A stretch of 64,000 nt of DNA from Myxococcales bacterium (GTDB lineage Bacteria; Myxococcota; Myxococcia; Myxococcales; Myxococcaceae): positions 123,969 through 187,968 of the forward strand of contig JACPVI010000035.1 of the NCBI GenBank assembly GCA_016191815.1, given 5' to 3'. Below are positions 53,350 to 62,238 of this stretch, piece by piece. The position numbers and the translations under genes were made by a program. Each line of letters opens with the position of its first letter. Position 1 is the stretch's first letter. A model generated the notes under the pieces. It was not told where the DNA came from. It saw only the letters and a list, made by a program, of their open reading frames with translations, and did not search any database.

Positions 53350-55587
53350 TCACTCCGCAGAAAGCTCGCTGAGCGGAATCCGGATCGCCGTCACCGCTCC
53401 TTCGCGGATCTCCACCGGCAGCGAGAACACTTTCTGATCCGGCCCGAGCAACTTCAGGGTGTGCTTGCCGGCCGGCAGGCTCACCTTGAAGAGCGGGGTG
53501 TGGCCGAGGTCCTGCGACTTGAAAATCACCTTCGCGTAGGGCTCGGTCACCAAAGTGAGCATCCCCGAGGCCTTCTTCGCCTCCGCCGCTTCCGCCCAGG
53601 CGCGCTCGGCTGCGGCCGAGTCCTTCTCCTGGGGGCGCGCCTTCTCCACCGGCTCGGGTGGCTTGGGAGGCCTTCGCTTGAGCGCCTTGGCCACCGCCGG
53701 CTTCGGCTTTTGGGGCGGCTCGGCAGGCTTCGCCGGCGGCGGCGCGGGCTTCGGGGCCTCGGGCGCGGGCGGCGGTTGAGCCGAAGCCAAAGGTGCCGGC
53801 GCCGGGGCGGGTGGGGCGCTGACCTCGGCCAGAGGTTTCTTCTCCTCCTCCGCCTCGGCGGGCCCCTCTTCGGTGCGGGCGCGGTGCAGCCCCAAGACCA
53901 CCACCCCGGCTCCGAAGACCAGGAGCGCCAACCCGACGCCGGCGATCATCGAGACCGCGGTGTTGAATCGGCGCACCTTGGTGTTGGTGTGGGTGACGTC
54001 GCCGCCGGGAGTGGTGACGAGGTCGGTGCCCCCTTTTCGGATGAGCCGGGTTTCGCTCTCCGAGTCGTCCATGGTGTCGCGGGCGCTCGGCTCCTCCGCG
54101 GGGCGATCGCCGGCACGCGGCGGCTCCTCCGGGGCGTACTCCTCCTTGGGCGGCGGGCCGAATAGCCCGTCCGGGAGCGCCGCCGCCGGGATGGTCCGCT
54201 GGTCCGGGTCCACCTCGTCCTCGTCCGGCACCGGAGGCGGTATCACCGGCGAGGGCGAGGCCGCCGCGCCTCCCGCCAAGACCCCTGGCCGGAGCGAGCG
54301 CGTGCTTGGTCCCGAGGCTCCTGGATCGGTAATCTCCCGCCTGCCCTCGCGCGGGGTGGGCGTTTCGGTGATGACTTTCTCCGCTGGCGGCTCAGCCCGC
54401 GCCTTGGCCGGCAGCGGGGCCACCGTCGGGCTGATCAGCGGGGTGATCCGCCGCGGGCTGTCGGAGGGCTCGCTCTGCTCGCCCGAGGGTGTCTCCACCG
54501 GCTCGGCCGCGCCGTTGCCGCCGCGCCGTGGGGCTGGAGCCGCCGAATCGCTGAGCAGTTGCCCGAGCCTGAACTCGGAGGTGATTTCCCCGCCTGTTTT
54601 CTGAGCCTGCTCGAAGAGCTTGTGGGTCTGCTCTCGGCGCTCGGCGAAGAGCCGCTGCACCAGCGCGCCGCTCTGCTCGGGGTGCCACGTCGCCATGCTC
54701 GCCACGCGGTCCAGCGCGCGGGCAAAGTCGAGGGCGGTGGGGTAGCGTTCGGTGCGCTGCCGCGCCAGCGCCTTGAGGACCATCTGGTCCACCTCGTCGG
54801 TCACCTCCGGGTTCTGTCTGGAGGGGGGCGCCACCGTCTCCTTGAGCGCGGCCATCATCCCGTCCTCAGGGTTTTTCCCGTGGAACAGCCGCATCCCGGT
54901 CAGGCACTCGTGCAGCACCACCCCGAGCGAGAAGACGTCGCTGCGGGCGTCCAGAGGCTCGCCGAGAATCTGCTCCGGGGACATATACCCGCTGGTCCCC
55001 TTCACCATGCCGATGCTGGTGCGGCCGGTGCGGTTCATCGACTTGGCGATCCCGAAGTCGAGGAGCTTGGTGACCCCGTCGTAGGTCACCATGATGTTCT
55101 TCTCCGCCACGTCGCGGTGGATGACGGTCTGCTTGCGGCCGAGCGGATCGGTGAAGGTGTGGGCGTAGTGGAGGGCCACCGCGGTGTCGCGCACCGCCTG
55201 GAGGGTGAAGCCGGGAGGAATCGGCTCGCCGTTCTGCCGGCAGGCCCGCGCCACCTCCACCAGGGTGGCCCCGGGGACGAATTCCATCGCCAGGAACAGC
55301 TCCCCGTCGTCGATGTCCAGGTCGTACACCTGGGCGATGTTCGGGTGATTGAAGGCGGCGGTTATCTTCGCCTCGTCCAGAAACATCCGGACGAACTCCT
55401 CCTCGCCCTTGATGTCCGGGAGGATGGACTTGATCACCACCAACTTCCGGAACCCGGCCAGCCCGCGCTGGAAGGCGAGGAAGATCTCCGACATCCCGCC
55501 GGTGGAGAGGCGGCAGAGTACCTCGTACTTGCCGAGCGTCCGGCCCTGAAAGGGGTCGGGCGCGACGGGGAGGGTGGTCCCGGGCAT
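53350..55587 (-). CDS. Ser/Thr protein kinase with membrane helix and PEGA domain
   Basis: 745 aa. Kinase domain (about 20-285) with STGGMSEIFLA, VVIKSIL, HRDVAEKNIMV, DFGIAKS and GTSGYMSPEQ, all catalytic residues present. A long Pro/Ala/Glu-rich linker (about 340-530) precedes a membrane helix (FNTAVSMIAGVGLALLVFGAGVVVLGL) and an extended Pro-rich stalk; the C-terminal 70 residues form a PEGA domain (LTLVTEPYAKVIFKSQDLGH). It shares its domain plan and many blocks with the kinase at 48-50 kb, so the two are paralogues. FHA protein at 13 kb is a possible partner type. Confidence 0.93.
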   Translation of the reverse strand: MPGTTLPVAPDPFQGRTLGKYEVLCRLSTGGMSEIFLAFQRGLAGFRKLVVIKSILPDIKGEEEFVRMFLDEAKITAAFNHPNIAQVYDLDIDDGELFLAMEFVPGATLVEVARACRQNGEPIPPGFTLQAVRDTAVALHYAHTFTDPLGRKQTVIHRDVAEKNIMVTYDGVTKLLDFGIAKSMNRTGRTSIGMVKGTSGYMSPEQILGEPLDARSDVFSLGVVLHECLTGMRLFHGKNPEDGMMAALKETVAPPSRQNPEVTDEVDQMVLKALARQRTERYPTALDFARALDRVASMATWHPEQSGALVQRLFAERREQTHKLFEQAQKTGGEITSEFRLGQLLSDSAAPAPRRGGNGAAEPVETPSGEQSEPSDSPRRITPLISPTVAPLPAKARAEPPAEKVITETPTPREGRREITDPGASGPSTRSLRPGVLAGGAAASPSPVIPPPVPDEDEVDPDQRTIPAAALPDGLFGPPPKEEYAPEEPPRAGDRPAEEPSARDTMDDSESETRLIRKGGTDLVTTPGGDVTHTNTKVRRFNTAVSMIAGVGLALLVFGAGVVVLGLHRARTEEGPAEAEEEKKPLAEVSAPPAPAPAPLASAQPPPAPEAPKPAPPPAKPAEPPQKPKPAVAKALKRRPPKPPEPVEKARPQEKDSAAAERAWAEAAEAKKASGMLTLVTEPYAKVIFKSQDLGHTPLFKVSLPAGKHTLKLLGPDQKVFSLPVEIREGAVTAIRIPLSELSAE

Positions 55588-55652
55588 CGTGCTCGCTGCG
55601 AGGATACACCCGCGAATCGCCGGCTGCCCGAAGCCGTGCCAATATCACTGCC

Positions 55653-55955
55653 ATGGGCGATTGGCGGACTGTGGGAGACGCCGAGGGCTACTACCGGGTC
55701 TTCGAGCGGGCGGACGGGTTGCGGGCTTACGTCCAGCGCGAGGAAGGCGATCTCGAGGTGCGCTATTACGTGAGCACCCGGGTGGGAGGCTCCAAGGGAG
55801 CCTCGCTCCAGGACGTGGACACCATCCAGGCGCTGCTCGCCTCCACCGAGGGCGCGCTCTCGGTCAGCAACTCGAGCTGGAGCGGCGGCACCGCGGTGGT
55901 CATCTTCGTGGGCAAGCGCCAGCAGCGCGGCCCTACACCGAGAAGCCGGCGATGA
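55653..55955 (+). CDS. Small hypothetical protein
   Basis: 100 aa, ATG at 55653, diverging from the kinase gene. Sequence alternates strands and short helices (GYYRVFERADGLRAYVQREEG, LEVRYYVSTRVGG) with no signal peptide. No ribosome binding site is obvious, and its last 23 bases overlap the convergent membrane gene, so it may be spurious, but codon use looks genuine. No family recognised. Confidence 0.5.
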   Translation: MGDWRTVGDAEGYYRVFERADGLRAYVQREEGDLEVRYYVSTRVGGSKGASLQDVDTIQALLASTEGALSVSNSSWSGGTAVVIFVGKRQQRGPTPRSRR

Positions 55956-56712
55956 GGCGCAAGGCGAAGCGCTCGTGGTGCCGGATGTCCAAGGGCTCCT
56001 TGGAGGAGGCGCGCTCCTCTCCGAGCACCGCGAACACCTGAGGCGTGAAGGAGAGGGTGAGCCAGTAGCCGCCCGGCCCGGGCCGCTCGAGGAAGAGGCT
56101 GGGGCCGGCATAGAGCGCCATCCCGCCGAGGCCACCTCCAGCGAAGACGGCGTCGTTTCGCGCCTCGAGGCCAGTCAGCACTCGCTCGGTGATTCGAATG
56201 CCGGCGGCCAGGGTCTGCTCCAGCTCGGTCCTGGCGCCGCCTCCGGCCGGGCTGCTCCAGCGCCTGGTGGCGGAGGCGTTGGCGAGGAGCAGGGCCCGCG
56301 AAGAGCGAAGCTCGCCGATGGCCCGGAGTCCGGCGGACGCCTCTGCCGGCCCCAAGGACAACTCGGCCTGCAGCGCCAGGGCGGCGCCGCCCCGCGAGGT
56401 GGCCAGCCATCGAGCTCTGGTGGAGGCGGAAGGGGAGAGCTCCTTGCGCGAATCGGCCTGATCCGAAAGGAGCCATAGCTCGAGACCGGCGTTCGCTTCG
56501 AGGGGACCAAAGGAAAAGGAAAGAGAGGTCCTCTGGTCGACTCGGTAGGCGCCGTCCGCTCTGCCCAGGCGCGGGGTGAGCGACAGCTCCAGGGCGCGGC
56601 CGGAGGGCGGCACTCCCGCCGGGAAGGAGTAGGCGAAGCTCCTCGGCGCGGCCGCTGCCGCGGGGGCGAAGAGCGCGAGGAGGACGGCGAGGGCCTTGGC
56701 GCGGCGACGCAT
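55933..56712 (-). CDS. Putative outer-membrane beta-barrel protein
   Basis: 259 aa from the ATG at 56712 (MRRRAKALAVLLALFAP), which begins a clear signal peptide cleaved near AAAAAPRS; the longer ORF upstream is a shadow. The body is Ala/Leu/Arg-rich with alternating strands (SFAYSFPAGVPPSGRALELSL, RTSLSFSFGPLEANAGLELWLL) and ends in a hydrophobic strand with a C-terminal aromatic residue (LIAGFSV), as in small barrels. Function unknown. Confidence 0.55.
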   Translation of the reverse strand: MRRRAKALAVLLALFAPAAAAAPRSFAYSFPAGVPPSGRALELSLTPRLGRADGAYRVDQRTSLSFSFGPLEANAGLELWLLSDQADSRKELSPSASTRARWLATSRGGAALALQAELSLGPAEASAGLRAIGELRSSRALLLANASATRRWSSPAGGGARTELEQTLAAGIRITERVLTGLEARNDAVFAGGGLGGMALYAGPSLFLERPGPGGYWLTLSFTPQVFAVLGEERASSKEPLDIRHHERFALRLIAGFSV

Positions 56713-56731
56713 GGAGGCCGCATTCCACTCC

Positions 56732-56756
56732 GCGGGCGGCCGATTGCAAGCGCCGC
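56732..56756. repeat. 25-bp direct repeat, left copy
   Basis: Identical to 58849-58873. The core GGCCGATTGCAAGCGCC lies just upstream of the barrel gene on one side and of the TonB receptor gene on the other. The two copies bracket 2.1 kb. Confidence 0.9.
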
Positions 56757-56821
56757 GGATCATCCTCGCGCCGTGAGTCGTTGACCCGTCCCGCGGATTG
56801 CACTTCGCCGCAGGCTCGGGC

Positions 56822-57189
56822 TTATCTGGCGTGATGGCACTCGAAAAATTCCTGGACTTGGGGCACCACCTGGTCCACCGCGCGGACGAAGCCATCCTTC
56901 GCCTCCGGTACGAGCGCCTTGCTGGTGGCGACTGACCGCAGCAGGGCGAGCTCGCCAATCTGGACGTTCTCCTTCTTCGCCTTCGCGAGCACCTCGTTCG
57001 CCTCAGCGGCGGTGATCTTCCCGTCCGCCTTGCGCCGCGATGAGCTTCTGAAGCGCGGCGACCTGCTGGTTGGCGTTTGCGGCAGTTAGTGGATCGGGCT
57101 CGAGGGCGACGCCTTGGAGCAATCTCGACCTGCTCGATGACCCGGGGCGCCGCCGGGCTCACCTGCTCTGCTGGCAGGGTTGCTAGCTG
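56822..57189 (-). pseudogene. Frameshifted exported-helical protein gene
   Basis: Reading leftward from about 57189, the sense is AEQVSPAAPRVIEQVEIA, then after a shift near 57115 VALEPDPLTAANANQQVAALQKLIAA, then after a shift near 57030 KITAAEANEVLAKAKKENVQIGELALL and DGFVRAVDQVVPQVQEFFE, ending at TAA 56822. The DGKITAAEANEVL block resembles an EF-hand-like loop. Together they form one small helical protein disrupted by two frameshifts. The remaining bases of the 56713-57232 gap hold the two repeats. Confidence 0.65.
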
Positions 57190-57202
57190 TCAATGTTGCC
57201 AG
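57171..57202. repeat. 32-bp imperfect palindromic repeat, left copy
   Basis: Begins CTGGCA and ends TGCCAG; matches 58775-58806 at 27 of 32 positions in direct orientation. It lies 30 bases before the ATPase gene, and the partner lies 3 bases after it. Confidence 0.8.
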
Positions 57203-57232
57203 CGACCGAATGACCGGCTACCCTCGGACCCC

Positions 57233-58771
57233 GTGTTCGGCTCCAGCACACCGGTGACGAATCAGGCCTTCCACGATCGCGAGGCCGAGCTCCAACAGCT
57301 GGCCCGGCGGGTGGCGCAGCTCCGCGCGGGCACCCCCCGTTGGCTCGCGGTGCTCGGCCTGCGCCGGATCGGCAAGACGAGCCTCCTGCTCGAGATGGTC
57401 CGGCGCAACCGCCATCGAGACGTGCGCTTCGTGGTGCTCGACTGCTTCGAGGAGGAGCCGTTGGGCTTCGACATCTTCAGGCGCCTGGGCCTACGCACGG
57501 TGGACGCCTTCTTCGGGCGGGAGCTCGGGGTATCGCTGGAGGCGCTGGCCAGGAGCCCCGACGACTACCGCGCCGCCCTGGAGGAGGCCCGCGGCTTCCT
57601 CAAGCTCGAGCGGAGCCTCCGCGCCGACCTCCTCTCGCTCTGCGTCGCTCGCGCCAACGTCGGGACCGCCGAGCTCGCGCTCGGGCTCTCCGAGCGGCTG
57701 GCCACAGCCACCGGGCAGTACTGCGTGGTGGCCTGGGACGAGTTCCAGGAGCTGGCGAAGTTGCCGGCGTCGCGCGGAGGCGTGCTCAAGCTCGCGCGGG
57801 CGATCTGGCAGCGTCACCGGCGGACCACCTACATCGTGTGCGGCTCCGAGCGCGGGCTCTTGAGGCGGCTGGTGACCAGCGAGGGGTCGCCGTTCTTCCA
57901 GCACTTCGACCTCATCGAGCTGGGACCGATGAGTGAGGCCGACGCCAGAGCGCTCCTGCGGGCGTCGGCCCCGCCCGGGCGGGCAGTGCCCGCCGCCGTC
58001 GCACAGCAGGCCGCGAAGGTGCTGGGCGGACACCCGTTCTACCTGCAGCTCTTCGGCGAGGTGCTGACCGAACGGCTCCCGCCCTACGACGCGGGCCTGG
58101 TGCGCGAGGTCTTTTCCGAGCTGCTCTTCACGCGCACCGGCCGGCTCTCGCTGCACTTCGCGCGCGAGTTCGACCGGCTGGTGGGCAGCGCCTCCACGCT
58201 GGCTGCGATGCTCGAGGCGCTGGCCGGCGGGCCGCTGCGCACGATGGAGATCTCCCGGCGGACCGGCGCCTCCTCGGGCGCGGTGGTGCGCTACCTGGAG
58301 CGGTTGGGCGACGCGGTGGCGCGCGACGCCGAGCAGCGGCGGTTCATCTCCGACCCGGTGTTCGCCCTGTGGCTGAGGTGGCGGCAACCCGGAGGCGCGG
58401 TGGTGCCCATGACGGTGGTTGGTGACGAGGCGGAGATCGAGGTCGCGCGGCGGCTGGCTGCACTTGGCTTCGAGCTCGTCTACCAGTCGCGTGCCTCGCG
58501 GGGCGCGTTCGACCTGCTGGGGGTCCGGGCCGGCATCCAGGTTGGCATCCAGGTGAAGCGGGGTGCGCTCCCCATGCGCTTCTCGCGAGCCGCCTGGGAC
58601 CGCCTGCGCAGTGACGCGAAGCGGCTTCAATGGCGCGGCCTGGTCTCGACCGTCACGCCCGACGGAAAGGTGCACTTCTTCGATCCCGCGCGGGCGAGGG
58701 TTGGAGCCCAGGTAACCCTCACCGCAGCCTCGGCCCTCGAGAACCTGCTCGCGTGGCTCGACACGGGCTGA
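57233..58771 (+). CDS. P-loop ATPase with C-terminal nuclease-like domain (archaeal ATPase/DUF234 type)
   Basis: 512 aa from the GTG at 57233 (VFGSSTPVTNQAFHDREAEL); a GTG at 57254 is also possible. NTPase domain with VLGLRRIGKTSLLLEM (Walker A near 45), VVLDCFEEE and VVAWDEFQEL (Walker B). After a winged-helix-like region (about 320-380), the C-terminal GFELVYQSRASRGAFDLLGV...QVKRG matches a PD-(D/E)XK nuclease core (D...QxK). Members of this family are scattered among archaea and bacteria in accessory regions. A role in mobile elements or defence is inferred from the context only. Confidence 0.82.
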   Translation: MFGSSTPVTNQAFHDREAELQQLARRVAQLRAGTPRWLAVLGLRRIGKTSLLLEMVRRNRHRDVRFVVLDCFEEEPLGFDIFRRLGLRTVDAFFGRELGVSLEALARSPDDYRAALEEARGFLKLERSLRADLLSLCVARANVGTAELALGLSERLATATGQYCVVAWDEFQELAKLPASRGGVLKLARAIWQRHRRTTYIVCGSERGLLRRLVTSEGSPFFQHFDLIELGPMSEADARALLRASAPPGRAVPAAVAQQAAKVLGGHPFYLQLFGEVLTERLPPYDAGLVREVFSELLFTRTGRLSLHFAREFDRLVGSASTLAAMLEALAGGPLRTMEISRRTGASSGAVVRYLERLGDAVARDAEQRRFISDPVFALWLRWRQPGGAVVPMTVVGDEAEIEVARRLAALGFELVYQSRASRGAFDLLGVRAGIQVGIQVKRGALPMRFSRAAWDRLRSDAKRLQWRGLVSTVTPDGKVHFFDPARARVGAQVTLTAASALENLLAWLDTG

Positions 58772-58774
58772 GGG

Positions 58775-58806
58775 CTGGCAGCTTTGCGAGCTGACAACGT
58801 TGCCAG
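58775..58806. repeat. 32-bp imperfect palindromic repeat, right copy
   Basis: Partner of 57171-57202, 3 bases after the ATPase stop. Both copies have inverted ends CTGGCA...TGCCAG, so each can form a hairpin as well as a direct repeat. Confidence 0.8.
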
Positions 58807-58848
58807 GGCGCCCGTGACTCAGGCAGGAGGTTGGAGGCGTCCTCCAGG

Positions 58849-58873
58849 GCGGGCGGCCGATTGCAAGCGCCGC
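58849..58873. repeat. 25-bp direct repeat, right copy
   Basis: Exact copy of 56732-56756, 36 bases before the TonB receptor start. Together the repeats bound the pseudogene-ATPase segment. Confidence 0.9.
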
Positions 58874-58908
58874 CGCCGACTTGACCGCAAGGGGGCCCGG
58901 GCGATGAT

Positions 58909-61116
58909 TTGGCCGTGCTCTTCGCGGCCTCGTTGAGCCTGTGCCTGTCGTCCACCGCGGCCCTCGCCCAGCTCCCAGCGGCCGGCGCGGGCGACGGAGG
59001 AAGCCAGCCGCACGCCGCCCCGGACGGCGAACTCGCCGCCGAGCCGACGCCGCCGGAGGAGCCCGAGCGCCGCGAGACGATGGTGACCGCCACTCGCATT
59101 CCCATCGAGTCCTCCGCCTCGCCGCGAGCCGGCTCGGTGGTGTCCGCGCGCGAGCTGGAGCTCCGGCCGCCAAGGACGACTCCCGAGGCGCTGCTAGAGG
59201 AGGAGGGCGTCTTCCTACAGAAAACCAGCCACGCCGGCGGCGCTCCCATCGTCCGCGGGCTGATCGGCCAGCAGGTCCTCGTCGTAGTGGACGGGGTGCG
59301 GTTGAACAACGCCACCACCCGCTCGGGGCCCAACCAGCACCTCAACACGGTAGACCCGTTCCTGGTGGAGCGGATGGAGCTGGTGCGCGGGCCGGGCTCG
59401 GTGCTCTACGGCTCCGACGCCCTGGGAGGAGTGGTGAGCGTCTTCACCTTGCGGCCGCGCTTCTCGAATGGGCCAACGGACCGGGGCGCCTACGTCCTGG
59501 CACGCGGCCTCGCCTCCAGCGCCGACACCGGCCTCCAGGGCCACCTCCGGGCGGGAATGGCGATGCCGGACACCGCCGTCCTGGGCGCAGCCACCGGCCG
59601 GGAGTTTGGCGAGCTCTCCAACGGCCGAGAGCCGCAGCGCTACACCGGCTACGAGGAGCTGGACGGCGCGCTCAAGGTGCGCCAGCGGCTCTACCCCGGC
59701 GCGCAGCTTTTGCTCCAGTACCAGGCGGCGCGGCAGTCGGGAGCCCCGCGCACCGACCGCAGCTTCCCGGGAGACTTCCGGCTCTTCACCCTCCAGGAGC
59801 GAGACTTCGCCCACGGGAAGCTGGAATTCACCGCGGTCGGCCCCTTCCGCGAGCTGGAGGTGGACGCGAGCGCCCTCCGCCAGTCGGAGCGGCTGGAGCG
59901 GTGGGTGGTGGCGCGGGACCGCCACGAGCGCGAGGACACCACGGACTGGACCTTCGGCCTGCGCGCGGAGGCCAAGGCGGCGCTCCCGCTCGAGCTGGAA
60001 GGAGTGGTCGGTTTCGAGGGCTTCTACGACTGGGTGGACAGCCAGGCCCTGCGCCGCTCCATCCTCGAGTCGGGGCCCTTTTCCCAGAGGACCCAGGACG
60101 ACCGCTATCCAGGGAGGCCGACCGCGCTCTCCTCGGCGCTGTTTGGCCTCGTCTCCAGCGACGCCACCCGGCCCTTGAGCTACCACGGCGGGCTGCGCGC
60201 CCAGCTCAACCTCGCCCGCCTTCCGGAGGACGACCGGCTGGCGGTGCAGTTCTCCAAGGCGGTTTCGCCTCCGCCTGTGTTTCCCGCCTCCACCGAGCGG
60301 GCGCTCGGGCTGGCCGCCGAAGCCGGAGTGCAACAGCGGCTCTTCGGCGGAGTGGCGCTCCTCGCCAACGCGGGAATCGGCTTCCGCGCCCCGAACGTGG
60401 ACGACTACCTCCGGCTCGGCTCCGAGGGGCCGGGCTTTGCCGTCCCCTCCCGCGGGCTTTCTCCCGAGCGCTCCCTCACCCTGGAGCTGGGCTCGCGGCT
60501 CTCCCGGGAGCAACTGGAGGGGCAGCTCTTCGGCTCGTACACCTTCATCGACAGCCTCATCGCTTCCACGCCTGCGGAGGTGGCGGCAGAGACCACCACT
60601 CCGGACGGGCAGCGCTACCTCGCCCGCGTCAACGCGGAGAGCGCCACGGTGGCGGCGGTGGAAGCCTCGGTGGCCTACCGGCCGCACCGGTTTCTCACCT
60701 TCGCGGCCCACGCCACCTACACCCACAGCCGCCAGCGGAGAAGGGACCTCACCGTTCCGGAGGAAGCGTTCGTCACCGAAGCGTTGCCGAAGACGCCGCC
60801 GCTCAATGGGCTCGTCCGCGCGGCGCTGGAGCTGGAGCAGGGCCTCTTCCTGGAGATTTCCTTCCGCTGGGCGGCGCCGCAGCGAGACATCCCCGTCGCG
60901 GACCGGGGCGACTTGCGCATCTGCCCGGAGGCGCCCGGCTGCGTGGGCTCTCCCGGCTTCGGCGTGGTGCACGCCCGGGCGGGCGCAAAGGTGGGACGGC
61001 ACCTCGCGGTGACTGCCTCCGTGCAGAACATCGGAAACGCGCTCTATCGGCAGCACGGCTCGGGAGTGGACGAGCCCGGCTTCTCGGGGGTGGTGGGCAT
61101 GGAGGTGTCCTTGTGA
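58909..61116 (+). CDS. TonB-dependent outer-membrane receptor
   Basis: 735 aa, TTG start at 58909; signal peptide ends at STAALAQ. The plug domain holds a TonB-box-like ETMVTATRIP, EALLEEEGVFLQKTSHAGGAPIVRGLIGQQVLVVVDGVRLNNATTRSGPNQHLN (plug core) and RGPGSVLYGSDALGGVVSV. A 22-strand barrel follows, ending in a strand at VVGMEVSL. It should import a metal complex, cobalamin or siderophore; the substrate is not deducible. The following Cys-rich lipoprotein overlaps it by GTGA and may be a partner. Confidence 0.93.
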   Translation: MAVLFAASLSLCLSSTAALAQLPAAGAGDGGSQPHAAPDGELAAEPTPPEEPERRETMVTATRIPIESSASPRAGSVVSARELELRPPRTTPEALLEEEGVFLQKTSHAGGAPIVRGLIGQQVLVVVDGVRLNNATTRSGPNQHLNTVDPFLVERMELVRGPGSVLYGSDALGGVVSVFTLRPRFSNGPTDRGAYVLARGLASSADTGLQGHLRAGMAMPDTAVLGAATGREFGELSNGREPQRYTGYEELDGALKVRQRLYPGAQLLLQYQAARQSGAPRTDRSFPGDFRLFTLQERDFAHGKLEFTAVGPFRELEVDASALRQSERLERWVVARDRHEREDTTDWTFGLRAEAKAALPLELEGVVGFEGFYDWVDSQALRRSILESGPFSQRTQDDRYPGRPTALSSALFGLVSSDATRPLSYHGGLRAQLNLARLPEDDRLAVQFSKAVSPPPVFPASTERALGLAAEAGVQQRLFGGVALLANAGIGFRAPNVDDYLRLGSEGPGFAVPSRGLSPERSLTLELGSRLSREQLEGQLFGSYTFIDSLIASTPAEVAAETTTPDGQRYLARVNAESATVAAVEASVAYRPHRFLTFAAHATYTHSRQRRRDLTVPEEAFVTEALPKTPPLNGLVRAALELEQGLFLEISFRWAAPQRDIPVADRGDLRICPEAPGCVGSPGFGVVHARAGAKVGRHLAVTASVQNIGNALYRQHGSGVDEPGFSGVVGMEVSL

Positions 61117-61481
61117 GGGCAGTCGTCTTGGCCGCGCTCATCGCGGGCGGGTGCACCTCCGGGCTGGGAGAGCCGTGCGACGAGGAGGTGCCCTGTCCGG
61201 AAGGGCTGCTCTGCCGGGTGCCGCCCAACGACGGAGGCCTGGCGATGCCGGCCGGCGTCTGCGACTACCCCTCGAAGAAAGAAGGCGAGCGCTGCAGCGC
61301 TGGAGCCGACTGTGAGAGCCAGCTCACCTGCTCCAACCACTTCGCGCCGGGCACGCGCTACGGGGTGTGCGTGCAGAAGTTGGAAGACGGGGCGGCATGC
61401 TTCGCCGACCGCGACTGCAAGGGAGGCCGCTGCCTGGGCAAATCGGGCACCGTGGTGGACGGCAGCTGCGGCCGGAAGTGA
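61113..61481 (+). CDS. Cys-rich lipoprotein linked to the TonB receptor
   Basis: 122 aa, GTG start overlapping the receptor stop (61113-61116). Signal VVLAALIAGGCTSG (lipobox AGGC). Mature part has 12 cysteines in the pattern CDEEVPCPEGLLC, CSAGADCESQLTC, CFADRDCKGGRC, as in the Cys-rich repeats of other lipoproteins in the window. It is translationally coupled to the receptor, suggesting shared function at the outer membrane. Confidence 0.75.
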   Translation: MRAVVLAALIAGGCTSGLGEPCDEEVPCPEGLLCRVPPNDGGLAMPAGVCDYPSKKEGERCSAGADCESQLTCSNHFAPGTRYGVCVQKLEDGAACFADRDCKGGRCLGKSGTVVDGSCGRK

Positions 61482-61540
61482 GGGTGGATTCCCATGCGTC
61501 ATGGATCCGCGGCATCGGTCCCGCGCTCAAACAGTTGCGC

Positions 61541-61556
61541 CCACCTCCTTAGGTGG
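61541..61556. terminator. Hairpin before the accessory operon
   Basis: CCACCT (61541-61546) and AGGTGG (61551-61556) with a CCTT loop, in the 91-base gap. It could end the receptor transcript; no T tract follows. Confidence 0.3.
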
Positions 61557-61572
61557 TGATATCTGCGAGAAG

Positions 61573-62238
61573 ATGGTTCAGAAGGCGAGCCGTGAAAGCG
61601 CCAGCATCGTACTTCTCGGATCGTTCAATCCGGCGATTTTCCAGCCCAGCTGGCTCGCTCTAAAAGACCTTGTTCCTCGTTCCACCGCCGAAAACGCCAG
61701 CCCAGGCCTCATTACACCGCAGGTGTCGCAGTTCGAGATCACGGGCATGAAGGTCACTGTGCTCCACGAGCGGTTCGCGATAGGGGTTGACGAGGTACAG
61801 GATCAGGTTCGCATGCGCGATCTCGTCCTGGGAATTTTTTCGATTCTGGCCGAGACGCCTATTACCCGCATGGGCCTGAACTGGACCTTCGAGTTCAAGC
61901 TCCCTTCCGAGGAGAAGTGGCATGCGATGGGAGACCTGCTCGCTCCGAAGGACCTGTGGCGCGACCTTGTTCCCGGTCGCCCGGGCCTCAAGACGCTGAC
62001 CATCCAGGGCCAACGCCCTACGCGTGAGTCGCCGGGAGTGGTGAACGTGCGCATCGAGCCGCGTGCCGGGAACGGAGTCTTTTTCGAGGTGAACAACGAC
62101 TTCATACTGCCCGACGGGCAAGCAAAGAGCGGCGTGGATTACTTCATCGATTCAGTCAAGCGCGACTGGGACGAGGTGCGATCCAAGAGCACCTCGCTCG
62201 TTCACACGCTGCTCGAACGAGCTGGGGTGTACGCATGA
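61573..62238 (+). CDS. Unrecognised protein, first gene of the accessory operon
   Basis: 221 aa from the ATG at 61573; an in-frame ATG at 61501 would add residues through a low-complexity leader. Cytoplasmic, no signal. Notable blocks: IVLLGSFNPAIFQPSWLALK, VTVLHERFAIGVDE, TPITRMGLNWTFEFKLP, KTLTIQGQRPT and NGVFFEVNNDF. I do not know a named family; a distant resemblance to TIGR04255-type proteins is only an impression. It overlaps the next start as ATGA (62235-62238), so the three genes form an operon. Confidence 0.7.
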   Translation: MVQKASRESASIVLLGSFNPAIFQPSWLALKDLVPRSTAENASPGLITPQVSQFEITGMKVTVLHERFAIGVDEVQDQVRMRDLVLGIFSILAETPITRMGLNWTFEFKLPSEEKWHAMGDLLAPKDLWRDLVPGRPGLKTLTIQGQRPTRESPGVVNVRIEPRAGNGVFFEVNNDFILPDGQAKSGVDYFIDSVKRDWDEVRSKSTSLVHTLLERAGVYA

